Assembly: GCA_030524175.1 (NCBI GenBank)
Contig: JAUNHC010000002.1
Location: 62,001-126,000, forward strand
Source: Eubacteriales bacterium
Lineage (GTDB): Bacteria > Bacillota > Clostridia > Lachnospirales > Lachnospiraceae
Length of the DNA stretch: 64,000 nt
Direction: 5' to 3'
The position numbers and the translations under genes were made by a program. The notes beneath the pieces are model-generated. The model was given only the letters and a program-made list of their open reading frames with translations. It did not search any database and was not told where the DNA came from. Positions 8,657 to 16,738 of this stretch are shown piece after piece (position 1 is the first letter of the stretch; the number at the start of each line of letters is the position of its first letter).

Positions 8657-10354
8657 TTATCCTCGTAATACTTTACATTGTTTCTTATTGCATGCAATGC
8701 CGTACTTCAAAATCGTGTTCATCCCGTCTTCTAAGAGCTGTTCCTCATAGTGACGTTCTTCAATCTGCCTTAGTGCATCTCTGCAGCCTATATTAAGATC
8801 CTCACCGTCAGGATATTTTACCTCGATTACAATTCCAATATTCTCATCTTCAATTTCTATGAGTATGTCACTGAAACCATCTCCGGATTCTCTGTTAGAG
8901 GTTACATCCCAGTTTTCCTTATATGCCAAAAGACCCAGCAAAATTCCATGATAGAAATTTTCCTTTCGCTGTTTTTTTACAAAAGTGTCTCGTATACTGA
9001 TTGTCTTTCGAAGATAAGCATTTAATTGAAGCTCAATTTTTTCCACATCTCCGTTTTTAAAGCCTTCGCAGAAGTCGTTGAGAGTTTGTCCATCTTGTAA
9101 TGCGTTTTCCTGAAATACTGTATATATCTGCCGGGTGAAAATTTTCCGGATTTCAAGATTTGGCAGCCGGAGCTTATAAATATCCCCTTCAGGTATTCCA
9201 TAGGAGGTCAAATATCCTGTTGTAAAGAGAATGCTCCATAAATTTTCAACGGACTTGTCGTAATCCTTGTAGGTCAATTCCTGATGTATCTCTTTTTCTA
9301 TCATTTCTCCGGCAATAAGCTTTTCTATTTCACGCTTGGTCGATGATTTATTCGCCATCTGGATAAACTGTCGTACCACTGCATTATCACTGGTATTGGA
9401 CCAGTAGTCCTCTGGTTTTGCAACATTGTTTGCACGGAGCGTATCACAATAGCAGATCACATCCCATGGACAATATACATCAATACTGCCAAACCTGTAT
9501 CCATCATACCATTCTTTGATGAGTTCATAGTTCTTTTCTAAATTGTAATAAGATAATAGCTCTTGCACTTCCTTGTCGGTAAAGCCAAAATATTCTTCAA
9601 ACCGGACATCTGTGATAGAAAGAACTTTAGGATTGTTCAATCCTGTAAATATGCTCTCCTTTGAAATCCTCAGGCATCCTGTCAAGACTGCAAAGTACAG
9701 GCTGTCATTACTTTTAAGCCCTTGATTGAAAAGGTTCCTCATCAACATTACCATTGAGTCATAATAGTGATATCTATGAGCTTTATCTAATGGCACATCG
9801 TATTCATCGATCAATATGATAACCTTATGATCGTATTCTTTTTGCAGAAGACTGGATAAGGTGAGAAGGCTGTTTACCAAATCTGAATCTGACATGATGA
9901 AGCTTTGGTTTTCAATCCGGATCAGCTGTTTGTATAAACTTTTTTCCACATCTGTAAGCCGGCGGCTTTCCAGCAGAAATTGAAAGCGGAGAGCTTCTCT
10001 GCCTATAGCAGCACACATCATAGCCCGCGCTGTTTCAAAGCTGTCACCGCTGACTCCCTTCAGACTGATAGAAATGACAGGAAATTGTCCCATATATTCT
10101 TCACATATTTTAGTCTCTTTGGAAATTTCTAAATCATCGAAAAGAGCCTTATTGCATCCTATCTCAAAAAAGGCTTTCAGCATACTCATATTTAAGGATT
10201 TACCGAATCTGCGGGGCCTTGTAAAGAGGTTCACTTCTCCCCAATTATTGATCAATTCTGTGATGAGATTTGTTTTATCAATATAGTAAAATCCTTCCGT
10301 TCGAATCTTCTGGAAATTTTCTATACCAATGGGAAGTTTCTTGGTACCCGTCAT
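8657..10354 (-). CDS. AAA-ATPase-like protein with C-terminal PD-(D/E)XK nuclease-like domain
   Basis: Start at ATG 10354, behind GAGGTTGATT on the minus strand; the reading frame extends upstream to 10399 but without a ribosome site. The 565-residue product opens with KLPIGIENFQKIRTEGFYYIDK, then the family's P-loop RPRRFGKS, a Walker B stretch VIILIDEYD, and near the C-terminus SDILIEIED...IVIEVKYPDG with the D...ExK residues of the PD-(D/E)XK fold. This architecture (AAA-ATPase-like plus DUF1703) is abundant in gut Firmicutes and Bacteroidetes; its biological role is not established. A second member lies at 20438-22009, on the other side of the CRISPR island. It may be a mobile or defence-associated gene. 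Confidence 0.9.
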   Translation of the reverse strand: MTGTKKLPIGIENFQKIRTEGFYYIDKTNLITELINNWGEVNLFTRPRRFGKSLNMSMLKAFFEIGCNKALFDDLEISKETKICEEYMGQFPVISISLKGVSGDSFETARAMMCAAIGREALRFQFLLESRRLTDVEKSLYKQLIRIENQSFIMSDSDLVNSLLTLSSLLQKEYDHKVIILIDEYDVPLDKAHRYHYYDSMVMLMRNLFNQGLKSNDSLYFAVLTGCLRISKESIFTGLNNPKVLSITDVRFEEYFGFTDKEVQELLSYYNLEKNYELIKEWYDGYRFGSIDVYCPWDVICYCDTLRANNVAKPEDYWSNTSDNAVVRQFIQMANKSSTKREIEKLIAGEMIEKEIHQELTYKDYDKSVENLWSILFTTGYLTSYGIPEGDIYKLRLPNLEIRKIFTRQIYTVFQENALQDGQTLNDFCEGFKNGDVEKIELQLNAYLRKTISIRDTFVKKQRKENFYHGILLGLLAYKENWDVTSNRESGDGFSDILIEIEDENIGIVIEVKYPDGEDLNIGCRDALRQIEERHYEEQLLEDGMNTILKYGIACNKKQCKVLRG

Positions 10355-10467
10355 AATCAACCTCATTTCTATGGTAAATATTTTAATATTAGAATACATT
10401 AATAGACATGTTTTAATTTGTTTTATTTATTGTCATATCGCTGGTCTGATAAATTGATACTAAAGTA

Positions 10468-10514
10468 AAATAGCTGCCTATTATCAATCATAATTATTGA
10501 CAAGGTAGCTATTT
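10468..10514. repeat. Long hairpin in AT-rich gap upstream of cas operon
   Basis: AAATAGCTGCCT and AGGTAGCTATTT pair over 12 bp (one G-T wobble) around a 23-base loop that itself holds TCAAT/ATTGA. The gap 10355-10699 is otherwise AT-rich with no gene. The hairpin is followed by CTTTC, so it may be a terminator or the remnant of a palindromic element. Confidence 0.5.
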
Positions 10515-10655
10515 CTTTCATATCCAAATAATAATTTCTATTCTCGGAACTAATCCGTATCTATATACTAGATGACTTTAATGACGAATACAACCCCTAA
10601 TTTTATTATATCATATATATCCAAATAATATAACTCTTTTAATTATCAGTACATA

Positions 10656-10664
10656 TGATACAAT
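10656..10664 (+). promoter_or_regulatory. Candidate extended -10 promoter of the cas operon
   Basis: TGATACAAT at this position fits an extended -10 (TG-N-TACAAT). No convincing -35 is seen 17 bases upstream. It lies about 36 bases before the cas5 start. Confidence 0.4.
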
Positions 10665-10699
10665 AAAATTAAAATTAAATGAGAAAGGAGGATTTATCT

Positions 10700-11305
10700 G
10701 TGTTTATACAAAAGCGTTACGAGTGGTCCTTCGAAGTATCCGGCAGGAATGCCCTTTACAGCCGCAGCGACTGTGGCTCTTCTGTTGTGTCATATCCCGC
10801 TCCCACCAGATCGGCTTTAATGAGTATGATGCATTGTCTCTGTTTTTGTGAGGATGCTTATTTTTGGCCGGAGAGGGTAGAGATATGCCGGCCCATTGTG
10901 TTTGGTAAGTATAACCAAAATTATAATGGTCCGCTGCGAAAATCCAATGGTCCATTCCAGATTATGATGACAGTGCTGGAAAATGTGGATTATAAGGTTT
11001 ACGGAGTGGTGAAGGGGTATGGACCGCCAACAGGAAACTGCAATCCCATGCATCAATTAAGGGATATGTTTGGGCGGAGACTGAGAAAGGGCTTGTTTTA
11101 CCGAATGCCTAGCCTTGGGATCAGTGAGTTTACGGCAGATTATTTTGGGCCTTTGCGGGAGGATACTTTTGTGGATGAAAGTATCAATATTACCATTCCC
11201 TCCATGCTGGATACCATGTTTGACCGCCCGACGAATGGCAGGCTGGCTCCGAAGTATGTCCAGAATGTGCAAATTGAGAAGGGAGTGCTACGTTATGCTG
11301 AATGA
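10700..11305 (+). CDS. cas5c: CRISPR-associated protein Cas5 (Cas5c/d type)
   Basis: Start taken as GTG 10700, seven bases after AAAGGAGGA; ATG 10679 is in frame but lies before that site. The 201-residue product carries the glycine-containing N-terminal strand typical of Cas5 (YEWSFEVSGRNALYSR), then PTRSALMSMMH, ICRPIVFGKYNQNYNGPLRKS, RRLRKGLFYRMPSLGISEFTADYFG and a C-terminal GVLRYAE. This pattern fits type I-C Cas5, which replaces Cas6 and cleaves the crRNA precursor; no cas6 is present here. It is first in a tightly packed four-gene operon and overlaps cas8 by 11 bases. Which residues do the cleavage cannot be told without alignment. Confidence 0.85.
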   Translation: MFIQKRYEWSFEVSGRNALYSRSDCGSSVVSYPAPTRSALMSMMHCLCFCEDAYFWPERVEICRPIVFGKYNQNYNGPLRKSNGPFQIMMTVLENVDYKVYGVVKGYGPPTGNCNPMHQLRDMFGRRLRKGLFYRMPSLGISEFTADYFGPLREDTFVDESINITIPSMLDTMFDRPTNGRLAPKYVQNVQIEKGVLRYAE

Positions 11306-13376
11306 GTTGTACCACCTCTCAAAGGTAATGGAGAAACAGGGTGCAATGCCGCAGGAACTCCTCAGTCATCGAGATATACATAAAGTGGGAAAAGCTGACT
11401 GCCTTTATTTACGGCTAAAAGCAGACGGGATGCCTTATACCTACAGGATGATAGGCAAAACTGATACAGGGAAACTGTGGGTACATAGGAAGGGGAATCA
11501 TTCAAGATTTCCATGTTTTAGGGTGAAAGAGCCTTTATTAGCAGTTCATGTTTCTGAAGGTTTTAGTGAGGATGCTTGGAAAAAAGCAAGTTTGGAACAA
11601 AAGCGGCAAATGTTGTCAGATTTAGATTATGATGCAGTTAACCTGGAAAGCAGAAATATTTTTATTAAGCCGTGGAATCTGGAGCAGATGCAGGTGGTGA
11701 TGGCGTGCAAGGACAGGAAACTGGAAGCGCTGCAGCGGTTGATCCAGCGCTTTCCCCGAGAATATAATGAAGAATTTTATGCTGCTCTGCGCGCTTTTCT
11801 GAAGGAGAAAATCCAGGGATTAAATGAAGAGGAATTAAATTTCTGGAAAGGGATCCTGGTAGGTTCTTTTGACAGCAAAAGCAGAAAATTCCTATCGGAT
11901 AGTATATGCTATTTTGATATTTATGAATTGTCTCAGGTATCCTGTCCTGTTGCAAGTGAACAAACGGAAAGAGCTTTGATCCGCTGCCTGCTCACAAAAA
12001 AGCAGTCAGAGGGAGGGCAAAAAAAACTGAAAATCAGTGCTTTATCGGGAGAGGCGGTGGAAGTCATTGATGATAAATATCCCAATCCTAATTTCCCTGT
12101 GATCGGTCCGGCGTATTTATATTCCAATAATGCAGATATCCCTTGCCTGGAGCGTTATGGAGCACAGGGAATACATGTGTATCCTGCAGGCAGGGAACAG
12201 GTGGACAGGATGTGCAATGCCCTCAGCTTTTTGACCCATGAATCCCGCAATAAGATTACATGGACAAGCTTTCCAGCGCCTTATGGAAAGAATCCTATGC
12301 TCCTGCTGGTTTGGCTGGAGGATGATGTAAAGAATGATCTGAAACTTGCCGAAGCTGTAGGAGGGCTGGGAGGGACAAAAATATACGAGGAGCTTTGCTC
12401 AGGGGTGTTGGATCTGTTAAGGAGCAAGGTTAGGATATCTCCTGATTCTCCTGTTCATTTACAATTTTTTGAAGTTTTGGATAAGGGAAGAAAACAGATT
12501 TGTCTCAGTGAAACCCTGTCGGTTACCCAGCTTTATCATGGATTTAGTGAGTGGTTAAATGCAGCGCAGGATCATGTACCTGTGTACTATCGAGTTAATT
12601 TAAAAAAAACAAAAGGAAAAGAGGCAGGGTATTATAAATTATTTGCTCCCGGGTTGGGAGCAGTGCAAAAGCTGATGCGTACAAAATACAGGACAAAAAG
12701 GGGGAATGGAGTGGGAATTTTCCATGATATGCATTCTTCAAGTCTGACATTGCAGCAGATTTACCACTTATTGATACCTGATATTTTCAAAACCCATCAG
12801 GAGGAGAAGTTTCTGAAAGAGTGCTTGGATAAACTTTTGTATCAGGCAGGAGATTTACTGATGGACGCAGGAGGATTTCAGACAACCAAGGCAGTACAGC
12901 CTTTTTCCCAAGAGACGATGCAGATGGTATGTACAGCCTCATCCCTTGTGGGAATATTGTTATACAAATTAGGATATGAAAGGAAAGCGATTATGGACAG
13001 CAGCATGTTTTTATTAGGTAGATTATTAGGACTGGCAGATAAACTGCACCAAAATTACTGTATTGTTGTGAGGAACAATGAAACGCCGGAGAAGTGGACA
13101 AAACCTATTCCTATGCAGCTTATAGGAAATGCCATGATTCAGACGGCTGTGCAAAATCCTTTAAGAGCATTTGAGTGTTTATTTGAAAGAATGACTCTGT
13201 ACCTGGCATGGGCAGCCACAAATAAAAATATTGGAGATAATCATCAGTATTTACGTCTCATCAAAGAAATTTGTATAAATCTTCACGATAACGGGAGTGA
13301 TAGTCTCCCTCAACAAACAACAGTCATAGACAGGGCCGAACTATATATGGGATATGGGACACAGATGCCGGAATGA
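11295..13376 (+). CDS. cas8c: CRISPR large subunit, Cas8c/Csd1-like
   Basis: ATG 11295 lies inside the end of cas5 with AAGGGAG upstream; the open frame reaches back to 11115 but that part overlaps cas5. The 693-residue protein begins MLNELYHLSKVMEKQG, like Csd1 proteins, and has YPNPNFPVIGPAYLY, a middle SFLTHES segment and a C-terminal helical part (LLGRLLGLADKLH, then MQLIGNAMIQTAVQNP and YLAWAATN) like the fused small-subunit end of this family. Its expected role is the large subunit of the crRNA-guided complex, which reads the PAM. It is somewhat longer than typical Csd1. The assignment rests on position between cas5 and cas7 and on partial sequence resemblance, so the subtype may be a divergent I-C or a sister variant. 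Confidence 0.75.
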   Translation: MLNELYHLSKVMEKQGAMPQELLSHRDIHKVGKADCLYLRLKADGMPYTYRMIGKTDTGKLWVHRKGNHSRFPCFRVKEPLLAVHVSEGFSEDAWKKASLEQKRQMLSDLDYDAVNLESRNIFIKPWNLEQMQVVMACKDRKLEALQRLIQRFPREYNEEFYAALRAFLKEKIQGLNEEELNFWKGILVGSFDSKSRKFLSDSICYFDIYELSQVSCPVASEQTERALIRCLLTKKQSEGGQKKLKISALSGEAVEVIDDKYPNPNFPVIGPAYLYSNNADIPCLERYGAQGIHVYPAGREQVDRMCNALSFLTHESRNKITWTSFPAPYGKNPMLLLVWLEDDVKNDLKLAEAVGGLGGTKIYEELCSGVLDLLRSKVRISPDSPVHLQFFEVLDKGRKQICLSETLSVTQLYHGFSEWLNAAQDHVPVYYRVNLKKTKGKEAGYYKLFAPGLGAVQKLMRTKYRTKRGNGVGIFHDMHSSSLTLQQIYHLLIPDIFKTHQEEKFLKECLDKLLYQAGDLLMDAGGFQTTKAVQPFSQETMQMVCTASSLVGILLYKLGYERKAIMDSSMFLLGRLLGLADKLHQNYCIVVRNNETPEKWTKPIPMQLIGNAMIQTAVQNPLRAFECLFERMTLYLAWAATNKNIGDNHQYLRLIKEICINLHDNGSDSLPQQTTVIDRAELYMGYGTQMPE

Positions 13377-13426
13377 CATCATCTGAATTAAATGATAAGA
13401 ATACGTAAAAAACCAACAGGAAGTTT

Positions 13427-13448
13427 TCGGACTTCCTGTAAAGAAGGG
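13427..13448 (+). promoter_or_regulatory. Stem-loop immediately before cas7 ribosome site
   Basis: CAGGAAGT and ACTTCCTG form a perfect 8-bp stem with loop TTTCGG, without a T-run. It sits in the only real gap of the cas operon, just ahead of AAGGGAG. Such an element could stabilise or process the message so that Cas7, needed in several copies per complex, is made in excess. Confidence 0.5.
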
Positions 13449-13459
13449 AGAATTTAATT

Positions 13460-14335
13460 ATGAATAAACAATTACACAGAGGAACCGGGCTTTTGTGGAT
13501 TGAGGCGATCAATTCAAATCCTAACGGAAATCCAGACCAGGACAGTGAACCCAGAACCAGAACTGATGGTCTGGGCATGATATCACCGGTTTCACTAAAA
13601 CATAAAGTAAGAGAATTAGTTGGTGATAAAGAGGGATCCATATGGCAGGAAATCAGTGGGGACTTAGGTATTTCTGCAGAGGAGTCATGGCGGTATGATA
13701 TCTTGGAACAGAAGGAAACTAAGCGTATAGAAGTAAGAAAGCTTTCAAATCAGGAATTTCTGGATAAATATTGGGATGCAAGAGTATTCGGAAGTACCTT
13801 TCTGGAAAAAAACGAAAAAGACAGTACTTATATTCATACAGGAGTCGTACAATTTGGTTTGGGAATTTCTCTGTCTCCTATAGAAGTAGACCGTCTCACA
13901 ACTACAAAAATCCTTCCCGCAGAAGACGGAAAGGGAAAAGGTATGGGACCGTTGAGTTATAGAGTTGTTCGCTATGGTTTATATACAATGCCTTTCTTTG
14001 TTAATGCAGTCATGGCAAGAAGGACACAGTGTACAGCTCTGGACATTGAATTGCTGCTTCGGGTTCTGCCCCATGCTTATGAGGCAACTGCCTCGTATAT
14101 GCGGCCCCAGGTTAATATCCGGCATGCGTATTATGTGGAACATGGAAAAGCAAGAGGCTGTTTCAACGACTTAGAGATTATTGAGACACTTACACCAACC
14201 CCTCTTGCTTTGGATATTCCGGCAAAAAGTATAAAAGATTATGATGTGGAGTCTGTTTATGAAAAAATTACTGCTTTAAACGAAAAGATGCAGGGAAAAG
14301 CAGGACCGGTAACAGATTTAATGGAGATGATGTAA
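13460..14335 (+). CDS. cas7: CRISPR backbone protein Cas7 (Csd2/Csh2 family)
   Basis: ATG 13460 follows AAGGGAG. The 291-residue protein has the family's N-terminal signature NSNPNGNPD (residues 18-26) followed by PRTRTDGLGMISPVSLKHKVR. Further motifs are DARVFGSTF and HTGVVQFGLGISLSPIEVDRL, then the RHAYYVEHGKARGCFNDLEI region. Cas7 polymerises along the crRNA spacer to form the backbone of the type I complex. It follows cas8 after an 83-base gap with a stem-loop, and its TAA overlaps the cas3 ATG by one base, implying coupled translation. The family call is firm. Confidence 0.92.
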   Translation: MNKQLHRGTGLLWIEAINSNPNGNPDQDSEPRTRTDGLGMISPVSLKHKVRELVGDKEGSIWQEISGDLGISAEESWRYDILEQKETKRIEVRKLSNQEFLDKYWDARVFGSTFLEKNEKDSTYIHTGVVQFGLGISLSPIEVDRLTTTKILPAEDGKGKGMGPLSYRVVRYGLYTMPFFVNAVMARRTQCTALDIELLLRVLPHAYEATASYMRPQVNIRHAYYVEHGKARGCFNDLEIIETLTPTPLALDIPAKSIKDYDVESVYEKITALNEKMQGKAGPVTDLMEMM

Positions 14336-16563
14336 TGACCCTTTTAGCACATAGCCGTCAATCGGGAAGGGAAGAACAAGAATACCCTGTACATGTGAGA
14401 GGAACGTGGGATTATATCTTAAAAGTGCTGGAAGAAATGAAACATTATATGTCAGTAGCTTTATATGACAGAGTATGGCGGAGATTGTTTCTGGCTGCTG
14501 TTTTCCATGATATAGGAAAATTGTGTGAAGATGATCAGAGGGTTTTAAAACAATCGGGTACAAAGAAGAAACTGCCCGTACCCCATCAATATGCAGGGGC
14601 ATACCTGCTTCATCATACGTATAAGGATGTGTTTGCTGCGGCATTGGTGTATGGGCATCATCGGCCAGGATTGCCGGATCTCAATGAAGAAATAGCCAGT
14701 GATGTTTCTTTTTGCCCTGAGAATGGTGGTGATTTTTCAAAAAAATTGGAATTAGAGAAAAGAATACACAAGGAACTGCCTTACTATCTTGAATCGCATA
14801 ATGAGGCAGTTCCTGATCTAAGGGCAGATTTACAGGTGTGCGAAAAGCCTACACCCTTGGAAGAGCGTATCTCTCTGTCAATGTTGGTAGACGGTGACTG
14901 GAGTAATACGGCGGGAGAGGTTTATTGTAAAGTACCGGTACGATGGAGTGAACGGTTAGAACAAATAGATTTAAAAAAGAAAATCCCTCATGACAAAAAC
15001 AGCAGCACGGATATGGAATCCCTCCATAAAATGTTTGTTCATGATTTTTATGAGTTTTGCAGAGAAAAATCAAATATTCATAATTGCTGCCAATATTATG
15101 AGGATTTGCAGTGGGAATATAATATTCTGGCTCCCTTTCTCCATTTGCTTCGCTGTGCAAAAGAACATAATCTGCGGCATATTGTCATGGTATTTCCCCA
15201 GGAAGAGATGCTGCATTTTGTGGACAGCATATTAAAAGAAACGATTGTACTTCCTGGTGAAAATAAAGATGAAGTGGTCGCTGCGATCTATCGTCAGATA
15301 GAATATTCTTCCTATGAACTGAGGAAGCTGGCAATTTCCTGGGAGGCCCCTATTATTTTAACAACAGCAGACAATTTTTTTGAAACATTGTCTTCCAATC
15401 TCCCATCTAAGCTTCGCAAACTTCATCATCTGCCAGGCAGTGCTGTTTTCATAGGCGGATATTCCGGAATGTTTACACATGCTTTTCTTCCTCTTGTGTG
15501 GAAATGGATAAGGGAATTAACATATGAATGGGGCTGCTATACATTGCTGGCATCAGATGCTGCCGTTAAGTTCTATGAATTTGAGGACTATTTGGAGAAT
15601 TTCAACCTTGATTCTACAGATGATTGGCCGATAAAACTGGTACCGGATGAGGAGAGAATGCATTGGCCCATACAGCAGAACTGCAGCTTGCATATCGCAA
15701 AGAAAGACCTCCCGGAATTTCGGTTTGATAAAGTGGAAGCATTTCTCGATTTCATGCTGCAAAAGCCAGGACCGCGGATTATTGTGGTTGATAATCCTCT
15801 GACATCTGCAACAATAGCCTATAAACTCAGGCAGAGACAAGAAGAAGTGTATCATTTGTCAGAAGCATTTACAGTTAATGATAAGTGTGAAATTTTGAAG
15901 GGCCTTGAAGAAAAATTCAAGATACAAGGGGAAAATAATGAGTGGACCTTGGTGACAACAAATTTCACCGGATTAGATTTGAGGATGTCTTTTCGGAGCG
16001 GCTTTTTCAGAGTGTCTTCCTGCGAGGCCTTGATTCAATGTGTTAAGTGTATAAACAGAAATGATAAGTACAGCGCTGGTGATTTGTGGATATTTGCTCT
16101 GGACGACCCGGATACTCCAAGAAATAAGAAATTGGATATACATTCTGAAATTTTGTATGAACTGATTAGTGATGGAATTGAACAAAAGGAATTTAGAGAC
16201 TGCTCCTTGTCGGAATTGGCTACCTATGCTTTCACAGAGTACGGAAAGCGGCAATTAGGCGGAATAAACGATTTGCTGATATCGGAGGATTGCGGCGAAT
16301 TTAAAACTATTGCACAGAGATTTTCTTTTATGTATAACAGGAAGGAATCTATAGGCGTTACCGATAAGAAGTTGATTAATCAAGTCACATATGGCAGGAA
16401 AGTAATAAATAATGAAATTCAGAAAAAATGTGTTCCGTTAGATAAGGAGTTAATAGAATATCTGCAATTAAAAGAAGTGAGTGGCTGTCCAGGTATTTAT
16501 TATCTGTCAGAAGAAAAGTATGATGCTGATTTGCTGGGATGTTATAAAAGTTTGATGAAATAA
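14335..16563 (+). CDS. cas3: Cas3 with intact HD nuclease motifs and a degenerate helicase
   Basis: ATG 14335 overlaps the cas7 stop; GGAG lies eight bases upstream. Of 742 residues, the first 220 form an HD domain with all expected metal ligands: FHDIGK (H58, D59), H84, YGHHRPG (H108, H109) and LVDGDWSNT (D186, D188). The rest follows the Cas3 helicase layout and aligns by its flanking motifs (LPGENKDEVVAA, APIILTTADNFFETL, SKLRKLHHLPGSA, DLRMSFRSGF, ALDDP). The ATPase residues are gone: the Walker A position reads EDLQWEYN (about 256-263), Walker B reads FIGGYSG instead of a DEAH-like box (372-378), motif III reads LASDAA and the motif VI region reads QCVKCINRN. The frame is unbroken, so the protein is probably made. 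It should bind the complex and may nick DNA, but cannot unwind it by ATP hydrolysis. Confidence 0.88.
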   Translation: MTLLAHSRQSGREEQEYPVHVRGTWDYILKVLEEMKHYMSVALYDRVWRRLFLAAVFHDIGKLCEDDQRVLKQSGTKKKLPVPHQYAGAYLLHHTYKDVFAAALVYGHHRPGLPDLNEEIASDVSFCPENGGDFSKKLELEKRIHKELPYYLESHNEAVPDLRADLQVCEKPTPLEERISLSMLVDGDWSNTAGEVYCKVPVRWSERLEQIDLKKKIPHDKNSSTDMESLHKMFVHDFYEFCREKSNIHNCCQYYEDLQWEYNILAPFLHLLRCAKEHNLRHIVMVFPQEEMLHFVDSILKETIVLPGENKDEVVAAIYRQIEYSSYELRKLAISWEAPIILTTADNFFETLSSNLPSKLRKLHHLPGSAVFIGGYSGMFTHAFLPLVWKWIRELTYEWGCYTLLASDAAVKFYEFEDYLENFNLDSTDDWPIKLVPDEERMHWPIQQNCSLHIAKKDLPEFRFDKVEAFLDFMLQKPGPRIIVVDNPLTSATIAYKLRQRQEEVYHLSEAFTVNDKCEILKGLEEKFKIQGENNEWTLVTTNFTGLDLRMSFRSGFFRVSSCEALIQCVKCINRNDKYSAGDLWIFALDDPDTPRNKKLDIHSEILYELISDGIEQKEFRDCSLSELATYAFTEYGKRQLGGINDLLISEDCGEFKTIAQRFSFMYNRKESIGVTDKKLINQVTYGRKVINNEIQKKCVPLDKELIEYLQLKEVSGCPGIYYLSEEKYDADLLGCYKSLMK

Positions 16564-16738
16564 CTCCAGGTGCTTAGGTGCGAACCCCAAGTACACACAA
16601 ATCCTCCGGGAGATTCGCACCGGATAGAAGGGGGTGGTTGACGATGAAGAGGTAAGAATAAGGGGGAGAATAGGTGGCAGGGAGTGAAAATTGTTGATTG
16701 TTCATAAAAAACGGTAGTGGTAATTGGGGAGTTTTGCT
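16564..16738 (+). promoter_or_regulatory. Leader of CRISPR array 1 with inverted repeat
   Basis: This 175-base gene-free stretch precedes the first, best-conserved repeat. It holds GGTGCGAA (16577-16584) and TTCGCACC (16614-16621) as an inverted repeat, the right arm being part of CCGGGAGATTCGCACC (16606-16621). The same 16 bases occur in the leader of array 2, and the distance to the first repeat is similar (117 and 127 bases). This marks the array orientation and suggests a shared signal for adaptation or transcription. Confidence 0.75.

Noticed and set aside
11115..11294. Longer cas8 start inside cas5
   Set aside because: It would overlap cas5 by about 190 bases; ATG 11295 has a ribosome site and a natural coupling overlap.
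16622..16738. TTGACG near 16638 as a promoter of array 1
   Set aside because: No matching -10 is found at 16-18 bases, so only the inverted repeat is reported for the leader.
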